Assembly (NCBI GenBank): GCA_016218915.1
Contig: JACRCQ010000046.1
Location: 89,833 to 153,832 of the forward strand
DNA length: 64,000 nucleotides
DNA from: Deltaproteobacteria bacterium
GTDB taxonomy: Bacteria; Myxococcota_A; Polyangia; Polyangiales; Polyangiaceae
Reading direction: 5' to 3'
In this document: piece by piece, positions 54,154 through 64,000 of the stretch
Layout of the letters: each line of letters starts with the position of its first letter
Numbering within the stretch: position 1 is the first letter of the stretch
Made by a program: the position numbers and the translations under genes
The notes under the pieces: generated by a model
Databases searched by the model: none
What the model was told of the DNA's origin: nothing
What the model saw: the letters and a program-made list of their open reading frames with translations, nothing else

Positions 54154-55023
54154 ATGCCGAAGCGCCGTGAACGATCGTCGGACGGACCGCCCCCTGGCCC
54201 CCCATGGGATCAGACGATCCACGAGGCGCTGCTCGCGTTCGTGGATGTGGAAGCCACAGGGCTCGATCCTGCGAACGATCACATCGTGGAGATCTGCATC
54301 GAGCTGGTCCGTGGCGGCCAGACGATGGAGAGGTTGGACACGCTGGTGAACCCGGTTGCGCGTGCGGGCGGGGCAGAGCATGTGCATGGGCTCAGCGCGC
54401 AGATGCTGTCCTCGGCTCCGCGTTTCTCCGAGCTCGCGGACCAGGTGCAGAGAATGCTGGCCGATGCGGTGTTCGTCGCGCACGCGTCCGGGTGGGACGT
54501 GATGTACGTCGAGGCGGAAATGGCGCGGGCGGGTCGGCCGTGCACGATCGCCCATCATCTGGACACGTTGACGCTGGCCAGAAGGGCATTCGGGATGCGG
54601 AGCAACCGGCTGGGCGCCCTGGCGTCGGCGCTTGGCATCGAGCATGCCCGTGCCCACCGGGCATCAGGAGACGTTGCGGTCATGCGGGGGGTTTTCGGGA
54701 GGATTCTGGCGCAGCTTCAGCCATCGACCCCGAGGGACCTCTGGCACGTGCGGGTAGGAGAAAGGCAGGCTCGCCCGGAGGTTCTGGCGGCCTGCGAGGC
54801 TGCGATCGGCCAAGGTCCTGTGCTGCTGCACTACCGGCCCAGCGGTCGGGCTGCGGAGCAGTTTGCTTTCGTAGTCACGGGCGTACGAACTGAACTCGAC
54901 CCCCCGCGCGTAATCGGCTATCTCGTGCCGGGGCGCGGGCACCGCGACCTGCGGTCCGACCGCATCCTCGCCATCGAGCCCTCAGGGGACTCGAGCCAAG
55001 GCCTCGCCCCAGGAAACACGTGA
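54154..55023 (+). CDS. DEDDh exonuclease with C-terminal WYL-like domain
   Basis: A 289-residue protein from ATG 54154 with GAAGAG upstream. Residues about 25-190 form a DnaQ-like 3'-5' exonuclease with every catalytic residue in place: FVDVEATGLDP (D, E), HASGWDVMYVEAEM (D), and HRASGDVAVM (H and D). Conserved HVHGLSAQML is present too. The last 85 residues, LLHYRPSGRAAEQFAFVVTG through YLVPGRGHRDLRSDRILAIE, look like a WYL ligand-binding module. A stand-alone DEDDh domain with a WYL tail suggests that its nuclease activity responds to a nucleotide or nucleic-acid signal. The stop overlaps the next start by 4 nt (GTGA at 55020-55023). Confidence 0.85.
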   Translation: MPKRRERSSDGPPPGPPWDQTIHEALLAFVDVEATGLDPANDHIVEICIELVRGGQTMERLDTLVNPVARAGGAEHVHGLSAQMLSSAPRFSELADQVQRMLADAVFVAHASGWDVMYVEAEMARAGRPCTIAHHLDTLTLARRAFGMRSNRLGALASALGIEHARAHRASGDVAVMRGVFGRILAQLQPSTPRDLWHVRVGERQARPEVLAACEAAIGQGPVLLHYRPSGRAAEQFAFVVTGVRTELDPPRVIGYLVPGRGHRDLRSDRILAIEPSGDSSQGLAPGNT

Positions 55024-56405
55024 TCCGCTTGCCAAGACCCATTCTCTACGCGCTCAGCGTCACGGCGCTGATCACTTCGGTGCTCGACTGCACGCCGCCG
55101 GAAGTGCCAAAGCCCTCACGCGACCCGCGCACGCAGAAATGGCTGGATCGCGCGAGGAGCAGCTACAGGGTGGTGGACATCGACGACGCGAGCGACGCCA
55201 TCGAGGAAGCGCTGCGCGCGGCGCCGGACGACCTGGAAGTGCGGATGGTGGCCTCGCAGGTGGCGCTTGCGAAGCTGGACTACGCCAAGACGATCAAGCT
55301 GAGCGAAGGGGTCCAGACCTCCGAAGCCTATGCGATCCGCGGCAGGGCCTACTGGTACCAGGGCGATGTGGAGGGCGCTGGCAGGGAGCTCCATCTGCTG
55401 CTTCGGGATCCGGACATCCACGACAACTGGGCGAAATCGGTCCTGCAGCTGATCAATCGCGGCAGCGGACGCAAGCCATTCACGGTGACGGGCAACATCG
55501 TCGCCATGACCGAGATGCCCAGGATCCGCGGCACTGCGATGGTGATCCCGATCGAGGTGGACGGCGAGCAGGGGCTGGGGATGCTCTCGACTTCCACAGC
55601 GGAGGTCGTGCTCGACAGCTCGCAACGCAGGGAGCCGTCCTGGGTTTCGATTCGCATCGCCGGGCGCGTGGAGTTCCACGATGTTCCGGCGCTCACGCAG
55701 GATCTGTCGGGTGTGGCACGCCAGCTCGGGATTCCGTCGATCAAGGCGCTGCTCGGGGTCAACTTCCTGCGCCACGCCAACGTGACCTTCGACTTCCTGG
55801 CACAGCAGTTCGTGGTCCGGCGCTTTGACCCGCCGCGTCCGCCCAACGCCACCGACGTTCCCCTCGCCTACATTCGCGGTGGGGGCATGACGCTGCGGAG
55901 CACGCTCAAGGCGGAGAACGGTCAGACGGCTGCGTTGATGATCGACACTTCGATGTCGTTCCCGATCGCGCTCGATCCGGCGGGCTGGAAGAAGGCGGGC
56001 GTGGACGTGGCCACCTTGCGAGAGGTCCCGGGCGAGCCGAAGCTCAAGCAAGGGGTCGTGCCGGTCGTCAGGCTGGGCTCGTTCGACGAGCCGCAGATTC
56101 CAGGAGTGTCGGGGGTGGATCTGACGAGCATCGAAGACACGCTGGGGATCGATCTCGACGGCGTGCTGGGCTCCGGGTTGCTCGCAGGCTTCCGGATCAC
56201 GCTCGGAGACTCGGGCAGGATGATGTGGGTCGAGGAAGAGATGATCTCGACCGGGCCGGCCGCCGGACCGCAGCCGCAACCTGGCGGGCAAGGGCCGGAT
56301 GGTGCGGTCATGCCGCCTCCTCCGCCCCCACCGTCCAGCACCGCACCACCGCTTCAGCCTGCTCCCACTGCACCGCGAAACAACGGTCCGAAGGGCCCGC
56401 GGTAG
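55020..56405 (+). CDS. Retropepsin-like lipoprotein with N-terminal TPR region
   Basis: A 461-residue lipoprotein from GTG 55020, coupled to the preceding stop, with AGGAAA upstream. The lipobox is near residue 24 (ITSVLDC). A short TPR-like region (residues 40-135, DDASDAIEEALRAAPDD, YWYQGDVEGAGRELHLLL) precedes two copies of a retropepsin-like lobe (residues 160-265 and 275-400). In the usual active site DTG is expected; here the second lobe has MIDTSMSFP (DTS) and the first has MLSTSTAEV, with no Asp. Thus, catalysis may be lost. A Pro-rich tail ends it. It is 9 nt before coaD in the same unit. Confidence 0.78.
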   Translation: MIRLPRPILYALSVTALITSVLDCTPPEVPKPSRDPRTQKWLDRARSSYRVVDIDDASDAIEEALRAAPDDLEVRMVASQVALAKLDYAKTIKLSEGVQTSEAYAIRGRAYWYQGDVEGAGRELHLLLRDPDIHDNWAKSVLQLINRGSGRKPFTVTGNIVAMTEMPRIRGTAMVIPIEVDGEQGLGMLSTSTAEVVLDSSQRREPSWVSIRIAGRVEFHDVPALTQDLSGVARQLGIPSIKALLGVNFLRHANVTFDFLAQQFVVRRFDPPRPPNATDVPLAYIRGGGMTLRSTLKAENGQTAALMIDTSMSFPIALDPAGWKKAGVDVATLREVPGEPKLKQGVVPVVRLGSFDEPQIPGVSGVDLTSIEDTLGIDLDGVLGSGLLAGFRITLGDSGRMMWVEEEMISTGPAAGPQPQPGGQGPDGAVMPPPPPPPSSTAPPLQPAPTAPRNNGPKGPR

Positions 56406-56414
56406 GCGACGAAC

Positions 56415-56966
56415 ATGGCATCCAGCGCGAACAAAAAGGCGACTGCAAGGAACACCGTCAGCTCACCGACGTTGGTCGTGTACGGCGGCAGCTTCGACCC
56501 GGTGACGATCGGACACCTGGATGTGATCCACAGGGCCTCGTCGCTCTTCGATCGCACGATCGTCGCGATCGGTCTGCATCCCATGCGCGTCCCGCTCTTC
56601 ACCGTGCAAGAGCGCCTGGATCTGCTCAAGGACGTCACCAAGGGCATTCGCGGCGTGGAGGTCACGGCATTCGACGGGCTGCTGATCCACTTCTGCAAGC
56701 GGGTTGGGGCGCGAGTGCTGGTGCGGGGGCTGCGCGCTGCCACGGACTTCGAGTACGAGCTGCAGATCGCCCATGCGAACGCGGACCTCGAGCCAGGGAT
56801 CGACACGATCTTCCTGCCGACGAGGACCAAGTACGGCTTCATCTCGGCGTCGCTGGTGCGAGAGATCGCGAGCCACGGGGGCGACGTGTCGAACTACGCG
56901 CCGCCGGTGGTGTGCAAGGCGCTCAAGAAGAAGTACGCGCACATCGGACGGCGATCCGGCACGTAG
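56415..56966 (+). CDS. coaD: Phosphopantetheine adenylyltransferase
   Basis: A 183-residue enzyme of coenzyme A synthesis that joins 4'-phosphopantetheine and ATP to give dephospho-CoA. The nucleotidyltransferase motif is GGSFDPVTIGHLDVIHRA (T/HxGH), followed by VRGLRAATDFEYELQIAHAN and the substrate-binding YGFISASLVREIASHGGDV. All are conserved. The chain is about 20 residues longer than usual because of an N-terminal Lys/Ala/Ser extension before VVYGGSFDP. It is the last gene in the exonuclease-retropepsin-coaD unit, 9 nt after its neighbour. Confidence 0.96.
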   Translation: MASSANKKATARNTVSSPTLVVYGGSFDPVTIGHLDVIHRASSLFDRTIVAIGLHPMRVPLFTVQERLDLLKDVTKGIRGVEVTAFDGLLIHFCKRVGARVLVRGLRAATDFEYELQIAHANADLEPGIDTIFLPTRTKYGFISASLVREIASHGGDVSNYAPPVVCKALKKKYAHIGRRSGT

Positions 56967-56977
56967 GCGCCGTCGAT

Positions 56978-57059
<82 letters not shown>

Positions 57060-57094
57060 GAGCGGGAGCAGGAGCAGGGATTGGACGGGGAGAG

Positions 57095-58723
<1,629 letters not shown>

Positions 58724-58801
58724 GGGCAGCGAGCGCGCGTAGCGCGTCATGCGCAGGCTATGGGGAGCGCTCGTGCAATGGTCAATCGGAGATCCGAAGT
58801 G

Positions 58802-58815
58802 GTAGCGCGCGCTAC
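58802..58815. repeat. 14-nt perfect palindrome
   Basis: GTAGCGCGCGCTAC at 58802-58815 overlaps the sixA stop codon and stands before pruA on the - strand. It could be a small hairpin or a protein-binding site between the two genes. No T-run follows. Confidence 0.5.
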
Positions 58816-59303
58816 GCGCCTTCGATGTGCTTGAGCTCGAGGTTCTTGGGGTCGAGGACGAAGCGGATCCGGCTCTTGCCCGAGGCGTCGAGTCGCAACC
58901 CGACGACCATGGCCTTCTGGAAGGGGCGCTCCCAGGCGTTTCCGCCGAGCAGCTGATCGACGAGCACGGAGAGGTCGGGTTCGTGTCCGACGATCATGAC
59001 GGGGTGGGTATAGGCGCCGACGATTTCCTGGACGAGGGTCATCAGCTCGCCGCCTGGAGCGATTTCCTGGCGCACGGTGACAGGCTCTTCGGGTTCGATG
59101 ACAGAGGCGACGATCTCGGCGGTCTGGAGGGCTCGCACCAGGGGGCTGGCAACGATGAAGTGGGGCTTCTCGCCTGCGTGCTGCAGGGCGCGCGCGACTT
59201 CGCGTGTGCGCTTGCGGCCCTTCATGGTCAGGGCGCGGTCAAAGTCATGGAACGATGAGGCGGCATCTTCTGCGATGCCGTGTCGCATGACGTAGAGCTT
59301 CAT
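58812..59303 (-). CDS. sixA: Phosphohistidine phosphatase SixA-like
   Basis: A 163-residue histidine-phosphatase-family protein from the Met at 59303, where MKLYVMRHGIAEDA begins; earlier frame lacks coding character. The RHG motif bears the catalytic His, SPLVRALQTAEIVAS supplies the second Arg, and the later VGHEPDLSVLVDQLLGG holds the second His. These match SixA, which removes phosphate from histidine-phosphotransfer domains in sensor kinases. The length is normal. It lies 91 nt downstream of recA on the same strand and 88 nt before pruA. No phosphotransfer protein is nearby. Confidence 0.9.
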   Translation of the reverse strand: MKLYVMRHGIAEDAASSFHDFDRALTMKGRKRTREVARALQHAGEKPHFIVASPLVRALQTAEIVASVIEPEEPVTVRQEIAPGGELMTLVQEIVGAYTHPVMIVGHEPDLSVLVDQLLGGNAWERPFQKAMVVGLRLDASGKSRIRFVLDPKNLELKHIEGA

Positions 59304-59394
59304 GGGGCGAAGGCTACACGAGCGGCCCGCGGATGCACGCATCGAGATGCGGGACAGGTGTGACGATTGTGTGACGCGGGTGCGTGGAGCGAGG

Positions 59395-60507
<1,113 letters not shown>

Positions 60508-60564
60508 GGGAGCTCCAAGGGCGGGGTGCGCGCGCGGCGCTGGCTGTTTCAGACACCTGGCAGA

Positions 60565-60593
60565 TGGATACTGCGCAACCGTTCAGGATGCAA
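60565..60593 (-). promoter_or_regulatory. recA promoter with embedded LexA-like box
   Basis: On the - strand, TTGCAT (60588-60593) and TATCCA (60565-60570) are spaced by 17 nt. The spacer itself, read on the + strand as CTGCGCAACCGTTCAGG (60571-60587), agrees at 15 of 17 positions with the M. xanthus LexA box as I remember it (CTRHAMRYBYGTTCAGS). It also has the CTG-N10-CAG frame of the E. coli box. The promoter hexamers alone are weak (3 of 6 each), so the promoter claim depends on the box. Confidence 0.6.
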
Positions 60594-60748
60594 GGGGGTC
60601 GAGGCTGGAGCCGGACGAACAATGACCGTGCTGATGGGATCCGGCGGGGGAAGACCCAAAACTGCACGAAATCGACCCGGCAACGACCGTTGGAAGCGAC
60701 CGATGATGTGCGTTACACATCAAAGACCGAGGGAAAAGAGGAAACGTC

Positions 60749-61135
60749 ATGCGATACCCGATGCGGCTCGATCGGATGTGGAAGCCGTTCTTGTGGGTGC
60801 TCGGCGGCACTCCGCAACGATCGTTCGTGGATGTGGAGCCGGAGAGGGTCCGATTCAAGTTCGGAGCGGGCTTTGATCACAACGTGCCGCGCTCGGAGAT
60901 CGTCTCGGCAGAGCGCACCAGCTATCCGCTGTTCGGCGGCATCGGCTGGCGCATGGGGCTGGTGGCGAAGTCGGCAGCGATTGTGGGCTCCACGCACGGC
61001 GTGGTGCGGGTGACCTTCAAGGCGCCCCGGCGGGTGCGGATGACCGGGATCCCGAAGCAATGCCAGCAGCTGTTCGTGTCGCTCGAGGATCCGGACGGTT
61101 TTGTCAGGGAGCTCGCGCCGACGGAAAAGACCTGA
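60749..61135 (+). CDS. Uncharacterised small cytoplasmic protein
   Basis: A 128-residue protein from ATG 60749, with AGAGGAAA upstream. It has no signal peptide or membrane span. The sequence alternates strands: RSFVDVEPERVRFKFGAGFD, HNVPRSEIVSAERTSYP, FGGIGWRMGLVAKSAAIVGS, GVVRVTFKAPRRVRM and QQLFVSLEDPDGFVREL. This pattern (strand-turn-strand with a GIGWR motif) resembles small PH-like or bacterial pleckstrin-like domains, but I cannot confirm it. It is followed by a lipoprotein gene 39 nt downstream, perhaps in the same unit. Confidence 0.72.
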   Translation: MRYPMRLDRMWKPFLWVLGGTPQRSFVDVEPERVRFKFGAGFDHNVPRSEIVSAERTSYPLFGGIGWRMGLVAKSAAIVGSTHGVVRVTFKAPRRVRMTGIPKQCQQLFVSLEDPDGFVRELAPTEKT

Positions 61136-61174
61136 GCCGCGCCCGCTCTCGGGTTGTGGCATGGTTGGCGCGTG

Positions 61175-62314
61175 ATGCTCGCGCCTCGTTTCCGTTGGTG
61201 CATCGCGCTGTCGCTGGCAGCTGTGGTGGCTTCGTGTGACAAGGATCCCCCTTCTGGTCCGCCCTCGGAACCCCCTCCCCCGCGCAAGTTCGTGCCTCCT
61301 GCGGACTCGGAGCTCGCTGCAATGCTCGGGCTCGATGCTGGAGAAGTGCCGCCCACGCCGCTCGATCCCCCTCCCCCTGCGGGTGATCTGAAGGCCGAGG
61401 CGGATGCGTTCGTGGATCTGGAGACGTGCGTCCGTCAGCGCGCGCGCGTGGACTCGGTGCTGGGCGATGCGATCGACGCGCTCGGCTACGACACGCTGAT
61501 GCGTGACTCCTGCAGGTTGATCGAGGCGGTCAAGACCAAGTCCGTGACGGCGTGCGAGCCGATCGTGGCTTCTTCGCTTCGCGATCGCTGCAACATGTCG
61601 GTGGCTGTGGTGTCGGGCGACAGCCTGCTGTGCCCGATGTCAGGGCAGAACCACGATGCGTTGTGCGTGGCGCTTGCGCGCAAGGATCCTCGGCTGTGCG
61701 CGAGCGTGCCGCTGGAGCGACGCACCACTTGCAGGGCGATGCTCGGGCGCGACAGCAAGAAGTGCACGGGCGACAAGCGGTGCGAGCGGATGGTGGATCG
61801 GTGGAAGACGCTGATCCCGACCGTGGAAGCCAAGCAGGAGCTGGGCACGAAGATCCGCCTTGAGGTGACGGAGCGCATCGACGGCGGGAAGCAGAAGCCG
61901 GTCACTGCGGATCTGTCGCAGTTCGTGGTGCCGGCCACGGTGTTCAAGAGCCCATCTGGCGCGAAGATCATGATCGGCGAGATGACCGCAGCAGCGTGGC
62001 CGCCGTTCCGGATCGCGCCCGATCCGCGACTGGCGATGACGCTGGTGGCTGCGCCGGAGAACATCAAGCAGGGGATTCACCCGTTGGGGAGCGAGGCGCT
62101 GGCGTTCGAGCTGCTGGTGCCAAAGGTGGCTCAGCTCAGCAGCAGCAAGCAGATCGCGCCTGCGACGGTGAACGTGGACATGCTCGGGATCGACATCGGC
62201 TCACCGGTGCGATTCAACGTGGAGGTGGATCTCGGCGACGAAGCCAACGGTTTCCACGTGAGCTTGAACATCAACACGTATGTGCGTGATGTGGTGACAA
62301 CGAATCGTCCCTGA
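61175..62314 (+). CDS. Lipoprotein with a Cys-rich middle region, uncharacterised
   Basis: A 379-residue protein. The start ATG 61175 is chosen because it leads directly into a lipoprotein signal (lipobox VASC); GTG 61154 is also in frame. A Pro-rich spacer follows. The next region has paired Cys (ETCVRQRARV, DSCRLIEAV, TACEPIVAS, DRCNMSVAV, LLCPMSG, ALCVALARKD, RLCASVP, TTCRAML, KKCTGDKRC), spaced about every 12-15 residues, as in a helical disulfide-stapled repeat. The last 170 residues are Cys-free and strand-rich (MIGEMTAAAWPPFRIAPDPR). No family is recognised. Confidence 0.75.
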   Translation: MLAPRFRWCIALSLAAVVASCDKDPPSGPPSEPPPPRKFVPPADSELAAMLGLDAGEVPPTPLDPPPPAGDLKAEADAFVDLETCVRQRARVDSVLGDAIDALGYDTLMRDSCRLIEAVKTKSVTACEPIVASSLRDRCNMSVAVVSGDSLLCPMSGQNHDALCVALARKDPRLCASVPLERRTTCRAMLGRDSKKCTGDKRCERMVDRWKTLIPTVEAKQELGTKIRLEVTERIDGGKQKPVTADLSQFVVPATVFKSPSGAKIMIGEMTAAAWPPFRIAPDPRLAMTLVAAPENIKQGIHPLGSEALAFELLVPKVAQLSSSKQIAPATVNVDMLGIDIGSPVRFNVEVDLGDEANGFHVSLNINTYVRDVVTTNRP

Positions 62315-62393
62315 TCCTCTTGCAGGGCAGAGAGCGAGCAGGGCAACTTTCCACAGGCTCACCTGTTGGAATCATCCCTCGCCGGGCAGCAGT

Positions 62394-62948
62394 CTAACGA
62401 CCGGGGCTGGGGGTGCCAGCCAATATCTCGCGAAGCTCGCCATCCACCATGCGGTAGCGCTCGACGGACTTGGATCCGCCGGAAGGGACGGTGAGCGAGG
62501 CTACGAGCGTGATCTGGCCACCAGCGCTTTCGACATGCATTGTGCGCCGGAATCCGAGCGCACCTGGACCGTAGTCCGCCAGCGCGGTCGTCCCCGCTCG
62601 CTCGTAGCGCTCACCCTTTGAGGCCATCACGACCAGCATGTCGTAGGTTCCTGCGTTGCCACAGGGGCCTCCCTTGTGCGTCAAGCACGCCCACTCGCAC
62701 GGCGGCTGTCCATCGAGCTCGATCGTGAAGCATCCGCGAACGGTTTCCCAACGATCCCGAGCGACTTCCTGCTCCGAGGGGGCGCGTGACACGGGCGTAC
62801 ATGGCGGAGCCTCGATCGACACGCGGGACTCCTCTGGTGTCAGAAGAAGCGCCGGGGTCCTCAGGGGCGTCTCAGCGCAACCCGACAGCACTGGGAGAGC
62901 GGCGAGTGCGCCTGCTCGCATGGCTGGGAATCGGTGGCGCTGCTTCAC
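62394..62948 (-). CDS. Lipoprotein, uncharacterised
   Basis: A 184-residue protein with a lipobox near residue 24 (VLSGC); MRAGALAALPVLSGC at 62921 is an alternative start. The mature part has about six Cys (PPCTPV, RGCFTIELDGQPPCEWACL, GGPCGNAGTYD), then a strand-rich C-terminal half (RRTMHVESAGGQITLVASLT, VERYRMVDGELREILAG). The Cys-rich stretch around WETVRGCFTIELDG is probably a disulfide core. No domain can be named. It is convergent with the Cys-rich lipoprotein at 61175. Confidence 0.65.
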   Translation of the reverse strand: MKQRHRFPAMRAGALAALPVLSGCAETPLRTPALLLTPEESRVSIEAPPCTPVSRAPSEQEVARDRWETVRGCFTIELDGQPPCEWACLTHKGGPCGNAGTYDMLVVMASKGERYERAGTTALADYGPGALGFRRTMHVESAGGQITLVASLTVPSGGSKSVERYRMVDGELREILAGTPSPGR

Positions 62949-63120
62949 GCAACGACGCTACGTCACTTCTCGCGATGCCGTCAAACGTTGCTCCTGGCGG
63001 CCCGCCTGCGTGCGTGGGGCTGCGCGCTGGGCACGAGAGTCGTGGACGTGCCCGCGGGCGCACCAGCGCCGCAGTGTCCCGGCCGCCACACAATCGTGGA
63101 CTCGCCGGCCCTTCGGTGAC

Positions 63121-63519
63121 TCATGGGGGGCTCGCCTCGCGCGCGGCCTGATCGGCCCAAGCCCGCGCGGCCGCCTCCGATTCCGCGCTCATTCGGCGCA
63201 CGCGACGCACGACGGGTTCACGCCCTGCGACTCTCTGTACCCATAGGAGGTGGATGGAGTGCCGCGCCCCCTGGCGATAGGGGCCGATGCTGCAAATCGC
63301 CTCGGCGACGCCCATTTCGTCCTGCACGTACGATGGCGCGTCGCAGTCCGTGGGGTAGTGATTCTCGTGCGCCCACGCGACGAACTCGGCGAGCGGATGC
63401 TGGTCGTGCCGATGCGCGACGCCGCGCTCTGCGGGGCTCTGCAGTATCACCGCGTCGCGCGTGTAGTCGCAACCCAAGCCGACTGCGGCGAGCATGGCGA
63501 TTACACAGACGGAGCGCAT
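63121..63519 (-). CDS. Small lipoprotein, uncharacterised
   Basis: A 132-residue protein with a lipobox at Cys17 (MLAAVGLGCDYTRD). The middle region has HRHDQHPLAEFVAWAHEN and two Cys (TDCDAPSYV and AICSIGPYRQG). The end is helical and Ala/Glu-rich. Codon use and a clean lipoprotein signal make it a real gene, but nothing identifies its role. Its start lies about 185 nt from the minisatellite. Confidence 0.62.
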   Translation of the reverse strand: MRSVCVIAMLAAVGLGCDYTRDAVILQSPAERGVAHRHDQHPLAEFVAWAHENHYPTDCDAPSYVQDEMGVAEAICSIGPYRQGARHSIHLLWVQRVAGREPVVRRVRRMSAESEAAARAWADQAAREASPP

Positions 63520-63703
63520 CTGCCCGTTCTACGCGCCGACTCCCTTTCCCTTCCCCTGTGCCCGCTGCTCGAGAACGAGAGTGCGATCGCGCGGTTGATA
63601 CTTCTGGGTGGAGACCCCGCGCCGGTGTCGCCGCCACTGGTGGGCGCAAGCCCCGATCTCGAGCGGATCCGCGCGGCGCTGCCGCCGAACAGAGCCGACA
63701 GTC
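63520..63703. other. Non-coding stretch before the minisatellite
   Basis: Together with the array after it, this makes 481 nt to the window edge without a supported gene. Frames on both strands are open, but they run straight into the repeat and have no ribosome site. No promoter was recognised. Confidence 0.4.

Positions 63704-64000
<297 letters not shown>

Overview
The window is GC-rich DNA coding on both strands and looks like a chromosome of a gliding myxobacterium (Myxococcota), probably of the Polyangiales/Sorangium side. The evidence is an almost complete set of Glt/Nfs-type gliding-machine genes including a giant TPR protein, many secreted or lipoprotein TPR proteins, AgmX/PglI-type C-terminal tails, FHA proteins, a Ser/Thr kinase, sigma-54 activators, FGE-like lipoproteins and a LexA-like box at recA. 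No insertion sequence, phage gene or CRISPR array was seen.

Layout. (1) 2-22071, all +: a focal-adhesion/gliding cluster in the order gltC-like (partial), gltD, gltE, terminator, promoter, gltF-like, gltG, gltH, gltI. It joins genes that are split over two loci in Myxococcus xanthus. (2) 22229-23667, -: two outer-membrane beta-barrel proteins. (3) 23820-33812: a surface-polysaccharide locus with dTDP-rhamnose synthesis (rfbB, rfbA, rfbC and a separate rfbD), four glycosyltransferases (one fused to a methyltransferase) and a Wzx-type flippase. (4) 33959-40342: an FHA-containing sigma-54 activator, a PEGA/TPR protein, an Ala/Pro-rich membrane protein, a lipoprotein amidase and an HTH-plus-receiver protein. 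(5) 40343-50907: an AT-richer intergenic region, dksA, uvrA, an FGE-like lipoprotein, a CAU tRNA, a zinc-ribbon coiled-coil protein, a Ser/Thr kinase, a peroxiredoxin, a second FGE-like lipoprotein and an NtrC-type response regulator. (6) 51281-56966: secreted TPR, TonB-tail and Cys-rich proteins, an HNH nuclease, and a compact unit of exonuclease, retropepsin-like lipoprotein and coaD. (7) 56979-64000: a hexanucleotide array, pruA, sixA, recA with a LexA-like promoter, uncharacterised lipoproteins, and a minisatellite running off the right edge.

How the genes fit together. Regions 1 and 3 both build the cell surface: by homology, GltI (cytoplasm), GltG (inner membrane), GltD and GltF (periplasm) and GltE/GltH (lipoproteins) would form an envelope-spanning machine, and the polysaccharide genes would supply rhamnose-containing surface polymer. 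Two FHA proteins and a Ser/Thr kinase in the same window suggest phospho-threonine signalling, but no direct link is visible. Gene symbols in region 1 rest on domain content and order and were not confirmed by alignment. Starts were chosen from ribosome-binding sites, signal peptides and conserved N-termini.
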